From contig NZ_NIUC01000001.1 of NCBI RefSeq assembly GCF_002807035.1, positions 496,001-560,000 of the forward strand: DNA of 64,000 nucleotides, read 5' to 3'. Each line of letters begins with the position of its first letter. Within the stretch, counting starts at the first letter, position 1. Shown piece by piece: positions 36,529 to 45,238 of the stretch. The stretch comes from Algoriphagus formosus. Lineage in GTDB: Bacteria > Bacteroidota > Bacteroidia > Cytophagales > Cyclobacteriaceae. The notes beneath the pieces were generated by a model that saw only the letters and a list, made by a program, of their open reading frames with translations, ran no database searches and was not told the DNA's origin. The position numbers and the translations under genes are program-made.

Positions 36529-38233
36529 GCAAGTTTACACGAGGGTTGCTGCTCTACTGTTGAGCATCCCCATCCTAGTCTTTTCTTGTCAAAGCCCATC
36601 GGAAGAAAGGGAACCCAAAAGAGGCCTGATTGCAGAAAAAGCCATGGTTGTCTCTGCTCGAGGGGAAGCTTCTCGCATTGGGATTGAGATTATGAAAAAA
36701 GGCGGAAATGCCTTTGACGCCATGATGGCTACAGAAATGGCTCTTGCCGTGACCTTTCCTTTTGCAGGAAATTTAGGAGGTGGCGGTTTTGCTGTCTATC
36801 GCTTGGCAAATGGAGAAATTGGTTCTATTGACTACCGTGAGAAAGCTCCGGGAGCGGCACATCGAGATATGTATTTGGATGAAAATGGGGACGTCATTCC
36901 TGGTCTGAGTACAAAGGGTGCCTTAGCTTCAGGAGTACCGGGTACAATAGCAGGGATTTTCGAAGCTCAGTCCAAATTTGGAAAGTTGGAGCCAAAAGAA
37001 ATCCTCCAACCGGTAATCGATTTGGCTAAAAATGGATTTGTAGTCAGTACTCAGCAAGCAGGACGATTGCAGAGTATTCGCGAGGTGGTTCGTGAAGTAA
37101 ATGGGGAAAACACCTTTTATGGAAAAGAATGGAATGCAGGAGATACCATTAAAAATATTGCCTTAGCCGAAACCTTGGAGCGCATCGCCAGCAATGGTCG
37201 AGATGAATTTTACCAAGGAGAAACTGCCAAAATTCTTGTGGACCACATGCAAAAAATGGGTGGTATTATCACAGAGGAAGATCTTGCTGCTTACGAGGCA
37301 GCTTGGCGAGAACCGATTGTATTTGATTACAAAGAACTACGAGTAATCTCCATGGCACCGCCTAGCTCCGGTGGAGTGACCATTGGTCAGATTTTGAAAA
37401 TGGTCGAACCCTATGATCTCCAAGCTATGGGGCATAATTCGGTAGATTATGTACAAGTATTGACCGAAGCCATGCGCAGGGCATACGCCGATCGAAATTA
37501 TTACCTCGGAGATCCTGACTTTGTAGAAATTCCTATTGATGAACTTTTAGATGATGATTATTTAAAAGAAAGAATGGGAAGCTTCAACCCGGAAATGGCT
37601 ACCCTGTCAGCTGATATTGCTGAAGGAAAAGTCCTTTTTGCTGAAAGCATGGAAACGACCCACTATTCCATCATGGATGAGGAAGGCAATGCACTTGCTG
37701 TCACCACGACGCTAAATGGAGCTTATGGATCCAAGGTTTATTTGGATGAGCTAGGCTTCTTTATGAATAATGAAATGGATGATTTCAGCAGTAAAACGGG
37801 CGTTCCAAATATGTTTGGACTGATTGGCGCTGATGCCAATAGCATTGCTCCGGGAAAACGGATGCTCAGCTCCATGACTCCTACTTTGGTTGAGCGAGAT
37901 GGAAAATTATGGATGATACTTGGAACCCCAGGCGGCTCTACGATTATTACAGCCGTAGCCCAAACCATCCTCAACGCTTATGAATTTGATATGACCATGC
38001 AGGAAGCGGTTGAGGCACACCGATTCCACCATCAATGGCTACCTGATCAGATTCTGTTTGAAGAAAACACCTTGGATTCTGCTTTGCTAAAAGCTCTCTC
38101 AGCGAAAAATTACCTGATCAATGAAGGTAGAACTCCCATCATCGGCTCGGTAGATGCCATCATGCTTTTGCCGGATGGAAAACTAGAAGGTGGAGCTGAC
38201 CCGCGTAGGGAAAATGAAGCGGCGGGGTATTAA
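36521..38233 (+). CDS. ggt: Gamma-glutamyltransferase
   Basis: A 570-residue N-terminal-nucleophile hydrolase that cleaves gamma-glutamyl bonds, for example in glutathione. It has an N-terminal lipoprotein-like signal (FSCQ). Key parts are GGNAFDAMMATEMALAVTFP, NLGGGGFAVYR, YREKAPGAA, HYSIMDEEGNALAVTTTLN with the self-cleaving Thr nucleophile, and GSTIITAVAQTILN. It normally matures into two subunits in the periplasm. It overlaps the upstream S9 peptidase by 8 nt. Confidence 0.94.
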   Translation: MNKQVYTRVAALLLSIPILVFSCQSPSEEREPKRGLIAEKAMVVSARGEASRIGIEIMKKGGNAFDAMMATEMALAVTFPFAGNLGGGGFAVYRLANGEIGSIDYREKAPGAAHRDMYLDENGDVIPGLSTKGALASGVPGTIAGIFEAQSKFGKLEPKEILQPVIDLAKNGFVVSTQQAGRLQSIREVVREVNGENTFYGKEWNAGDTIKNIALAETLERIASNGRDEFYQGETAKILVDHMQKMGGIITEEDLAAYEAAWREPIVFDYKELRVISMAPPSSGGVTIGQILKMVEPYDLQAMGHNSVDYVQVLTEAMRRAYADRNYYLGDPDFVEIPIDELLDDDYLKERMGSFNPEMATLSADIAEGKVLFAESMETTHYSIMDEEGNALAVTTTLNGAYGSKVYLDELGFFMNNEMDDFSSKTGVPNMFGLIGADANSIAPGKRMLSSMTPTLVERDGKLWMILGTPGGSTIITAVAQTILNAYEFDMTMQEAVEAHRFHHQWLPDQILFEENTLDSALLKALSAKNYLINEGRTPIIGSVDAIMLLPDGKLEGGADPRRENEAAGY

Positions 38234-38262
38234 AAAAAGGCTATCTTAAATTTATGTTTTAC

Positions 38263-38462
38263 CGTCACTGCGAGTGAAGCGAAGCAGTCCCAAGTATTGG
38301 AATGGACTAATTAATGAGATTGCCTCGGGCTTGAAAAGAAAAAGACCAGCTTTAGTATTTTCAGGTCTTTGCCCTCGCAATGACGTGTAAAGCGTCACTG
38401 CGAGTGAAGCGAAGCAGTCCCAAAAAGGGGAAGGCAATTTATAAGATTGCCTCAGGACGCTA
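38263..38462. repeat. REP-like palindromic repeat pair
   Basis: Unit 1 (38263-38385) has imperfect terminal inverted repeats, cgtcactgcgag and ctcgcaatgacg. A second unit starts at 38393 with an identical 31-nt stretch (cgtcactgcgagtgaagcga and beyond) and then gattgcctcagg, but lacks the right terminus. This is the widely seen cgtcattgcgag type of intergenic repeat of Bacteroidota and other bacteria, probably a non-autonomous REP/MITE. It fills the gap between ggt and the phosphoesterase gene. Confidence 0.75.
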
Positions 38463-38476
38463 CCATTAAAATACTT

Positions 38477-39967
38477 TTATCCTTCCACTTTCTTCGAATA
38501 CACGCGCCCAAACCGATCCTTAGCTTCAAAAACCAAATTCTCAGAATTTGTAGGTTGGAAGAAGAACATGTGATCATTCAATTGAGGCTCTACCCATTTG
38601 CGTCTAGCAGGTAATTCAGGTCCGCTATGCAATTCCATACTCCAAGGATCTTTTGCCATAATCTTCTCAGGAGAACCCACCTTTATTCCATTTTCATACC
38701 AGCTGAGTTCCCAAGCCGAATCATAATTCCAGCAATTCACAGAAACAAAATCCTGAAAATCGGGATGATAGCCTTTTGGATAAACCCGGAATTGCTCTTC
38801 AATGCTCAGCCCCGTTCCCTTGTATTGCCATTTTAATTCGGATCCCTTTGCCTCATAAACAGCATATCCACTTGGTGTACCATCATGACAAATCGGACCA
38901 GACCACCAGGCCCCACATACAGTACCATGACAATGCTCATAGACATGCCCCATGATCATATTATCATTAAAATGGGTGTGTCCTGATAAAATGTGGGCAT
39001 TATAACCCTCCAATAATCGATAAAGATGCTCTCGATTACTTACGGTACCTCCCAGCGTATCCCGGTCCGGATAGCGCTGTACTGCTCCTGTGTAGGTGGG
39101 AATGTGCAAGGAAACCACCACTGTTTTTCCTTTTTCGACCAAGGCCAAATCCTGCTCTAGCCAAGCCAATTGTTCCTCAGGGATATAACCGATGTATTTG
39201 GTGCCAACTCCGAGGTAAAACACATCATCCAAAACCACATAATGAACCTCTCCCCGATTCCAGGAGTAATAAGTAGGCCCAAAGTGACCCTTAAAAGTCG
39301 TTGCCGTTCCTTCATCGGATCGCACACCAAAGTTCATATCGTGGTTACCTATCACCTGGAAAAAAGGAATACCCGTTGCAGCAATTCCCTGATTGTATTC
39401 TTTAAACAGCTCCAATCGGTCGAAAACCAAATCTCCACAGCCAATCCCAAAAGTATTGGGGTCATTTAGCCTTGCAATCGTTTGCTGGACATCCGGAATG
39501 CTTGTACTGAGCAATTGTCCTGCTTCATAATCATCTTGAATCTGCGTATCTGAAAGCAAAAGAAAATGATGGTTTTCGTCCGAAGCAGCGTTGGGAGTTA
39601 GATTAAAAGAACAGGTTTGATCGGATTGATTCGGAATGATTCTCTGAAAGAAAGCTGCAGATCCATTTGCCTGCTTCTCGATCTGATAGCCGGAAGGGAT
39701 GGAAAGAAAAACAAACTCACGGTCATTGGAAGAAATCAACTCATATTCACCATTTCCATCAGTAAGCACAATGGTACGACCGTCAGATACGACTACGCCG
39801 GAAAGCCCCTTTCCACTCGCACTTACCTTGCCTCTCAATCGTATGGCTGAAAAAGGATTCAAAAGCCTCCTGGAAGGAAGGGGATCAGCTAATACAGATG
39901 TGCCCAAAGAAAGCCAAGCTGCAGAACTCAAGCCCAGTGATTTCAGAAAATCTCGTCTTTTAAACAT
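38477..39967 (-). CDS. TAT-exported calcineurin-like phosphoesterase
   Basis: A 496-residue metallophosphoesterase with a twin-arginine-like signal (KRRDFLKSLGLSS). An N-terminal carboxypeptidase-regulatory-like domain (GVVVSDGRTIVLTDGNGEY) precedes the catalytic domain. The full motif set is present: LSDTQ, CGDLVFD, IGNHD, SLHIP and SGHTH. A C-terminal domain typical of this Bacteroidota family follows. It hydrolyses phosphoester bonds with two metal ions; the substrate is unknown. It lies 11 nt after the PhoD-like gene, so the two phosphatases probably form an operon. Phosphate control is possible, but no Pho box was seen. Confidence 0.9.
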   Translation of the reverse strand: MFKRRDFLKSLGLSSAAWLSLGTSVLADPLPSRRLLNPFSAIRLRGKVSASGKGLSGVVVSDGRTIVLTDGNGEYELISSNDREFVFLSIPSGYQIEKQANGSAAFFQRIIPNQSDQTCSFNLTPNAASDENHHFLLLSDTQIQDDYEAGQLLSTSIPDVQQTIARLNDPNTFGIGCGDLVFDRLELFKEYNQGIAATGIPFFQVIGNHDMNFGVRSDEGTATTFKGHFGPTYYSWNRGEVHYVVLDDVFYLGVGTKYIGYIPEEQLAWLEQDLALVEKGKTVVVSLHIPTYTGAVQRYPDRDTLGGTVSNREHLYRLLEGYNAHILSGHTHFNDNMIMGHVYEHCHGTVCGAWWSGPICHDGTPSGYAVYEAKGSELKWQYKGTGLSIEEQFRVYPKGYHPDFQDFVSVNCWNYDSAWELSWYENGIKVGSPEKIMAKDPWSMELHSGPELPARRKWVEPQLNDHMFFFQPTNSENLVFEAKDRFGRVYSKKVEG

Positions 39968-39978
39968 GGTAGTGTAGA

Positions 39979-41058
39979 TTAATTTTTAGAAAAAGGAATA
40001 AGCAAATCCGCGTAGTTTACACCACCCTCCCCTTTGATTTGAAAGGCTATTTCTTGATTCTCCCAGTCAATTTCGGCCAAACCGTAATTTAATTTCGCAA
40101 TCAAGTCTCCGATGCGATAGCGGTTCGGTTCCTCGGATATGCTACTCCAGGTATGCGTCAAACCGCTTGATGTAATCTCGTAAATACCTTCAGGGAATCG
40201 CTCATCAGTCATTTTCATCAGTTCGGCGATATGCCGATCTCCACTGAGTAGAATTGGCGTTTTAGCACCCGATGCAGCAATCAAACTCAGCAGACGCTCC
40301 CGCTCTTGAGGAAAATTGGCCCATTTTTCATAGGCATGCTGAGTGGGTAAAAACTGAATCCCCGAAACGATCAGATTCACCTTGGCAGTACTGGTTTTCA
40401 ATTCATTCTCCAGCCATTTCCATTGCTCCTCTCCCAGTATTTGGCCGTCCACATTGGGTTGATATACCCGGTCGATGCGCATCAAAGTATCTCGATGATA
40501 TCGTGCATCCAATAAAATTACTTTGACCAGATTTTCTCCCTTTCCAAATAGATGAGCAGCATAAGCTCCTTCCCGTTTGCGCTCGGGTGCAGCTTGGGGA
40601 ACATCCAGAAAGTCTAGCATCAACTGTTGGGAAGCTGCTTTTTGGGCAAAATATTTTCCCCCATCATTGATCCCATAATCGTGGTCATCCCAAATCCCAA
40701 TGATTTTGGAAGTGCGCTTGAGTGCCTGATAACTTTCAACCTGATTCTGGCGATTGTATTTGGCTCGAAGGGTGTCCATATTGGGAGAATCCCCGTAAAT
40801 GTTGTCCCCCATCCAAATCCAAAGCTCCGGATTGTCTGCCACAATGGATTGCCAAAGGGGCTGTGGACTATCCTGACGATTGCAGGATCCAAAAGCTATT
40901 CGGGTGATTTCTTCATTTGAGGTGGTCAGACCCTTTGGTTTGCAGGCAAAAAACAAGGGGAATCCTACTAGAAGGATAAGACCAAGCGTTTTTAAGTTTT
41001 TCACGGCTTTTGATTTTTCTTTTGAAGATCGAAAACTTTGGGATTTTCTCTTCCCCAC
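39979..41058 (-). CDS. PhoD-like alkaline phosphatase, lipoprotein
   Basis: A 359-residue protein: an unusually long basic N-terminus, a hydrophobic segment ending FFACKP (lipobox Cys) and a PhoD/MPP catalytic domain. Motifs are IAFGSCN, WIWMGDNIYGDS, IWDDHDYGINDGG, VSGIQFLPTQ and SGDRHIAEL. Such enzymes act as periplasmic phosphodiesterases or alkaline phosphatases. ATG 41058 gives about 30 residues before the signal; an internal start nearer the signal cannot be excluded. It is the first gene of a two-gene transcript. Confidence 0.88.
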   Translation of the reverse strand: MGKRKSQSFRSSKEKSKAVKNLKTLGLILLVGFPLFFACKPKGLTTSNEEITRIAFGSCNRQDSPQPLWQSIVADNPELWIWMGDNIYGDSPNMDTLRAKYNRQNQVESYQALKRTSKIIGIWDDHDYGINDGGKYFAQKAASQQLMLDFLDVPQAAPERKREGAYAAHLFGKGENLVKVILLDARYHRDTLMRIDRVYQPNVDGQILGEEQWKWLENELKTSTAKVNLIVSGIQFLPTQHAYEKWANFPQERERLLSLIAASGAKTPILLSGDRHIAELMKMTDERFPEGIYEITSSGLTHTWSSISEEPNRYRIGDLIAKLNYGLAEIDWENQEIAFQIKGEGGVNYADLLIPFSKN

Positions 41059-41209
41059 TCCAAAAATTTATCAATTTCTTAACCTTCCATTAAGGCAAAA
41101 GCTTTTGCTTGTCTTTCCCAATTTTTTTTCCAAAATTTAGAATAAGTGCTGACATAGAGCAGCTTAAGATTTTAATCCTAGTTTTTTAAACCCTTTCAAA
41201 TTCTTAGCC

Positions 41210-42280
41210 ATGGTCAAACATTACATCATCACCAATCGAGAAGTCACTACCCGCCGAAGTAGAAATTACATTTCCGTCAATGAAACAGAGTTTATGCGAA
41301 AGGACGGCGATGAGGAAGCTCGTCATAATCTTCGCTACGGAACGATCAGCTTTGACCCCAAGAAAGCCAAAAAACTGAAAGACTTCGATATTCAGATTAT
41401 TCCTGAGGTAGATGAAAGCCTTTTGGCAAACTATGCTGACGATAAGGACGTGAGCAAAGCGAAGTTCCCTTCTACCGCTATTTTCACCGAACTGTATGAG
41501 TCGGGAATCAAGGCCAGCAAAAAGAGTCCTGAAGGCGATCATATCCGCATCTCGGAAGATATCCTGGTCTTTGTGCATGGATTCAAGTCTGATTTGGAAA
41601 CAGCCATGCAAACCCTCTGTGAGCTCCACAAACGATATGTAGAGCCGGAAGACTCCACTATCAAGCACTTGGTATTATTCACTTGGCCTGCCAAGAAAAA
41701 ACTGCTCAAGTATCGCTCGGACGCCTATGATGCGATGCAGTCGGGCTTTGCCTTGGCACGTTCCATGGCTTCGCTTCGGGAGTTTTTCAAAAAGAAATTT
41801 GTGGAAGAGCGGAAGCCGCTGTGTGATCAAAAAATCCATCTGATGTGTCATAGCATGGGAAATCGGGTGCTGGAAAACATGGTCAAAGGTGTACAAGACA
41901 TCGGACTGGACATCAACTCGATTTTTGGAGAGATTTTATTGGTGGGCGCTGATATCGATTACTATGCGCTGGAGCGTCCAAATCCACTTTATCGCCTCAT
42001 TGATTTTGGGGAGCGAGTGCATGTGTACTATCACAATAAGGATCAGGCATTAGGAATCTCTGAGCTTACCAAAAATGCCTTCAATAGACTGGGGAGATGG
42101 GGCGCCAAGAATTCAGTCAATCTGGCAGATGACATCTATCAATGTGATGTGACCGAGATCGATGATGACAAGGGCTTGCTTCATGACACGGTTCATCATT
42201 GGTACTACACCAATTCCCCATCGGTGGTGGAAGACATCATCGAAGTGATGAAGGGTGGAAACTCCATTTTCAACAGATAA
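41210..42280 (+). CDS. DUF900-type alpha/beta hydrolase
   Basis: A 356-residue cytosolic protein. The oxyanion-hole strand is ILVFVHGFKSDLETA and the nucleophile elbow MCHSMGNRV (GxSxG-like, H-S-M-G-N), flanked by LFTWPAKKKL. A late LHDTVHHWYYTNSP may supply the catalytic His. This matches DUF900/esterase relatives. It is followed at 3 nt by the M19-like gene; the tight spacing suggests joint action on one substrate, perhaps an ester- or amide-linked peptide. That is inference. Confidence 0.85.
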   Translation: MVKHYIITNREVTTRRSRNYISVNETEFMRKDGDEEARHNLRYGTISFDPKKAKKLKDFDIQIIPEVDESLLANYADDKDVSKAKFPSTAIFTELYESGIKASKKSPEGDHIRISEDILVFVHGFKSDLETAMQTLCELHKRYVEPEDSTIKHLVLFTWPAKKKLLKYRSDAYDAMQSGFALARSMASLREFFKKKFVEERKPLCDQKIHLMCHSMGNRVLENMVKGVQDIGLDINSIFGEILLVGADIDYYALERPNPLYRLIDFGERVHVYYHNKDQALGISELTKNAFNRLGRWGAKNSVNLADDIYQCDVTEIDDDKGLLHDTVHHWYYTNSPSVVEDIIEVMKGGNSIFNR

Positions 42281-42283
42281 GCC

Positions 42284-43891
42284 ATGGCGAAGCGTAGATT
42301 TTCTGACCTGCACTGTCACAATCATATGCGTGCGCATTTTCAGATGCAGGAAAAAGCGAAAAAATTCAGAAGAAAAGGAGAATTCAGCCCTTGGACCGTC
42401 ATTGCATCCAATCATCGAAATCATCAAAAGGGCGTGATGGGGGCCAGCTACAGTCAGATCGATTTGGTCAAATGCTGGAACTCCAATCTTCGCCTCACCT
42501 TCAATTCCCTCTATCCGCTAGAGCGCCAATTTGTGAAGGGCATTGACCCAAAAATCGGAAAAGATAAATGGTTCCGCTTTTTGACCTCGGCCATTTTGGG
42601 TTCAAAGGGAATCCGCCGGGACCTGCTACAAACTGCCTACATGCGCATTCCGGATAAGGTCGTCGATTACTTCCAATCGGACGATTATGATTACTGGGAG
42701 TCACTACAGCGAGAGCGGGATTTTGTCATGATGGATTCGGGAAAGCGAATCCGGAGAAATGAAATTCACGTTCCCCAAGCTTTGCTCCGGGAGGAGCGAC
42801 TTGCCAGAAAACTGGCCAATCAGCACCCAAGGCTCTATTATGCTGAGAATGCTTCCTATCGCATTCCAAAAAGTCGGAAAGAACTCCAAAAATCACTGGA
42901 GGACGATCAGGAGATCACCATGATTTTGACTATCGAAGGAGCGCATGCCTTAGGTACCGATCGGGTACAGTCCATCGAGGAAATCTCCCAACGCGTGAAG
43001 GAAATCAAAGAAAATTGGGAGGCTCCGATCTTCTTCATCACCTATGCCCATCACTTTGACAATCATCTTTGTGGTCATGCCCACTCCATACCCGGCATGG
43101 GTAAAATCCTCATGGACCAATCCGAGCGAATGAATGCGGGTTTCAATAATGATGGCAGAAGGATTCTCAAGGAGCTCCTGGGCATTAATGGAGATTTTGA
43201 GCGGGATGAATCGCTCGGCTATCGCATTCTGATTGATGTCAAACACATGAGTGCAAGATCAAGAAAGGAATTCTACAGTCTGGTGGGCAAATGTCTGGAC
43301 AAAGGAGACCGAATCCCTGTCATTGCCTCGCATTGCGGCTATTCGGGGATTTCCAGCTTGGATCGGCATATTGAATTGGAGGACTGCGAAGTGGATGACT
43401 ACACCGATGAAAGCGGGAAATTCAATGCTTGGAACATCAATATGTGTGATGAGGATATCGAATGGATAGTCAGAACTCGGGGAATGTTTGGAATCTCATT
43501 TGATCAGCGGATTCTGGGAATAACCAAAGATGATTTGAAAAATAATCCCAAACGAAACGGAATTCAGCTCATTTGGGAAAATATCGAAGCCATCATCAAA
43601 AGTGCCTACGCCAATCCAAATCTAAGCGAAGAAGAAAAACCACTCATATGGAATTGCCTGACCATCGGAACGGACTTCGAAGGCTTGATTGACCCGGTAG
43701 ACTACTACCCTACTGCTTTGGAGTTTGACTTATTCAGCAACAATTTGATTTTCGAAATCGAGCAGGCCCGCAAGAAAAGCGGACAAAAACATCTTGCTCA
43801 TCTCAAATCCAGAGAAGATGTAGAGAAAGCGGTGGAAGATTTTTGTTTTAATAATTCGAAGCGTTTTGTGGCTGAAAATTATTTGGGCTGA
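42284..43891 (+). CDS. M19 (membrane dipeptidase)-like amidohydrolase
   Basis: A 535-residue protein related to peptidase family M19. Metal-site candidates in order are FSDLHCHNHM (residues 6-15, HxH instead of the usual HxD), TIEGAHALG (the bridging Glu), DVKHMSARS, ASHCGYSGI and IGTDFEGLIDP. It is longer than typical 320-400-residue M19 enzymes, with an insert at about 40-190. There is no signal peptide. M19 enzymes cleave dipeptides with D-residues or related amides. It starts 3 nt after the alpha/beta hydrolase gene, whose function is likely linked. The repeat-rich region begins directly after its stop. Confidence 0.85.
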   Translation: MAKRRFSDLHCHNHMRAHFQMQEKAKKFRRKGEFSPWTVIASNHRNHQKGVMGASYSQIDLVKCWNSNLRLTFNSLYPLERQFVKGIDPKIGKDKWFRFLTSAILGSKGIRRDLLQTAYMRIPDKVVDYFQSDDYDYWESLQRERDFVMMDSGKRIRRNEIHVPQALLREERLARKLANQHPRLYYAENASYRIPKSRKELQKSLEDDQEITMILTIEGAHALGTDRVQSIEEISQRVKEIKENWEAPIFFITYAHHFDNHLCGHAHSIPGMGKILMDQSERMNAGFNNDGRRILKELLGINGDFERDESLGYRILIDVKHMSARSRKEFYSLVGKCLDKGDRIPVIASHCGYSGISSLDRHIELEDCEVDDYTDESGKFNAWNINMCDEDIEWIVRTRGMFGISFDQRILGITKDDLKNNPKRNGIQLIWENIEAIIKSAYANPNLSEEEKPLIWNCLTIGTDFEGLIDPVDYYPTALEFDLFSNNLIFEIEQARKKSGQKHLAHLKSREDVEKAVEDFCFNNSKRFVAENYLG

Positions 43892-43893
43892 AA

Positions 43894-43937
43894 GCTGGAA
43901 GGGGGAAGTTGGAAGAGGGAAGATGGAAGATGGAAGT
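43894..43937 (+). repeat. Simple GGAAG-type repeat
   Basis: Immediately after the M19-like stop codon lies a run of degenerate 6-9-nt units (tggaag, gggaag, tggaag, gggaag, tggaag, tggaag). Such purine-rich microsatellite-like tracts are common between Bacteroidota genes and prone to slippage. Confidence 0.7.
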
Positions 43938-43985
43938 CTCGGAATTCTGAATTTTCAGGCTGATTTGTGGCAAGTCACTTTTCTT

Positions 43986-44799
43986 GTTGTGCTGCTTTTC
44001 CGAAAGCAGCACTCAGCTTAGGTTAGCGCAAGTCTCAGGCTTTGTGCTTGAACTAATACAGTCTCCTGACTTCTAGGGTTAATCGTTTCCATCTTGCTGG
44101 CATCAAACCTCATTTCCTGTCAAAAATCAAGGGCCAGCGCTGGTGTGGTTTTGTGTTTTTTAACCCAGCATTTCTCTTCGCTCATACTGGGCTTTTACGA
44201 GTCGTGCCTTCAGCACTGCGAACCCTCCAAGGGTTTTTCGTTGTGCTGCTTTTCCGAAAGCAGCACTCAGCTTAGGTTAGCGCAAGTCTCAGGACTTGTG
44301 CTTGAACTAATACAGTCTCCTGACTGCCAGGGTTAATTCGTTTCCATCTTGCTGGCACCAAAATTTCATTTCCTGTCAAAAATCAAGGGCCAGCGCTGGA
44401 ATTGTGTTTGTGACTTTTACCCTGGGTTGCGCTGAGCCTCGTACCTCGGCATGCTTACCCAGGGCTATTACATCTCGTGCCTTCAGCACTCACTCAAATA
44501 ATTTTGTTGTGCTGCTTTTCCGAAAGCAGCACTCAGCTTAGGTTAGCGCAAGTCTCAGGCTTTGTGCTTGAACTAATACAGTCTCCTGACTGCTAGGGTT
44601 AATTCGTTTCCATCTTGCTGGCACCAAAATTTCATTTCCTGTCAAAAATCAAGGGCCAGCGCTGGAATTGTGTTTGTGACTTTTACCCTGGGTTGCGCTG
44701 AGCCTCGTACCTCGGCATGCTTACCCAGGGCTATTACATCTCGTGCCTTCAGCACTCACTCAAACAATTTTGTTGTGCTGCTTTTCCGAAAGCAGCACT
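43986..44799 (+). repeat. Tandem array of 254-266 bp hairpin-rich repeats
   Basis: Units start at 43986, 44240 and 44506 (lengths 254, 266, 266), with a terminal partial unit at 44772-44799. Each unit has four modules. A is gttgtgctgcttttccgaaa..., a perfect 8-bp hairpin gctgcttt-tccg-aaagcagc. B is about 80 nt (ggttagcgcaagtctcagg ...). C ends in the perfect palindrome ccagcgctgg. D is a hairpin ccctgggt...acccaggg followed by cgtgccttcagcac. Units 2 and 3 differ at only a few bases; unit 1 has a divergent D. Frames through the array give no conserved protein, so the function, if any, is at DNA or RNA level. Confidence 0.92.
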
Positions 44800-45052
44800 G
44801 ATAGATTCCCTAAAATATCCTAATTCTGGAGAGGCAGGGTAACAGGAAAGGGAACTCTCTAGATAACCTCCAAATAATTGATTGGAAACGAGTGCGGTGG
44901 GTTGACGCAGCAGCGGGGAGCGCGTTGGCAATGCGGGTGGAAGCTTTGCTGCGTCTTGACCTTTTGGTTCTTTTGGGTCAAGCCAAAAGAACGAATAAAA
45001 CAATAAGATGATGAAAAGAAGGAAAGAAGTTCCAATCCAATCTTACGGTCCT
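44800..45052. other. Unique spacer inside the repeat array
   Basis: About 250 nt without coding signal interrupts the array and replaces modules A-B of the last unit. It holds a perfect 10-bp inverted repeat, gttcttttgg (44967-44976) with ccaaaagaac (44983-44992), preceded by an acgcagca/tgctgcgt pair. Elements of this look recur between genes in many Bacteroidota. It may be a separate small repeat that inserted into the array. Confidence 0.55.
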
Positions 45053-45227
45053 CTTGCTGGCATCAAATCTGATTTCCTGTCAAAAATCAAGGGCCAGCGC
45101 TGGAATTGTGTTTGTTACTTTTACCCTGGGTTGCGCTGAGCCTCGTACCTCGGCATGCTTACCCAGGGCTATTACATCTCGTGCCTTCAGCACTCTACTG
45201 TTGTGCTGCTTTTCCGAAAGCAGCACT
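45053..45227 (+). repeat. Partial fourth copy of the array repeat (modules C-D-A)
   Basis: The sequence matches modules C, D and A of the tandem units closely (palindrome ccagcgctgg at 45094-45103, hairpin core at 45205-45224). It ends 11 nt before the stop codon of the tryptophan dioxygenase gene. Confidence 0.9.
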
Positions 45228-45238
45228 GGCAGATTGCC

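Noticed and set aside
43986..45227. Reading the array as CRISPR or as integron attC sites
   Set aside because: The units are 254-266 nt, with no short repeat/unique spacer alternation, no cas genes and no integrase. A gttagcg string in module B is not enough for attC sites.
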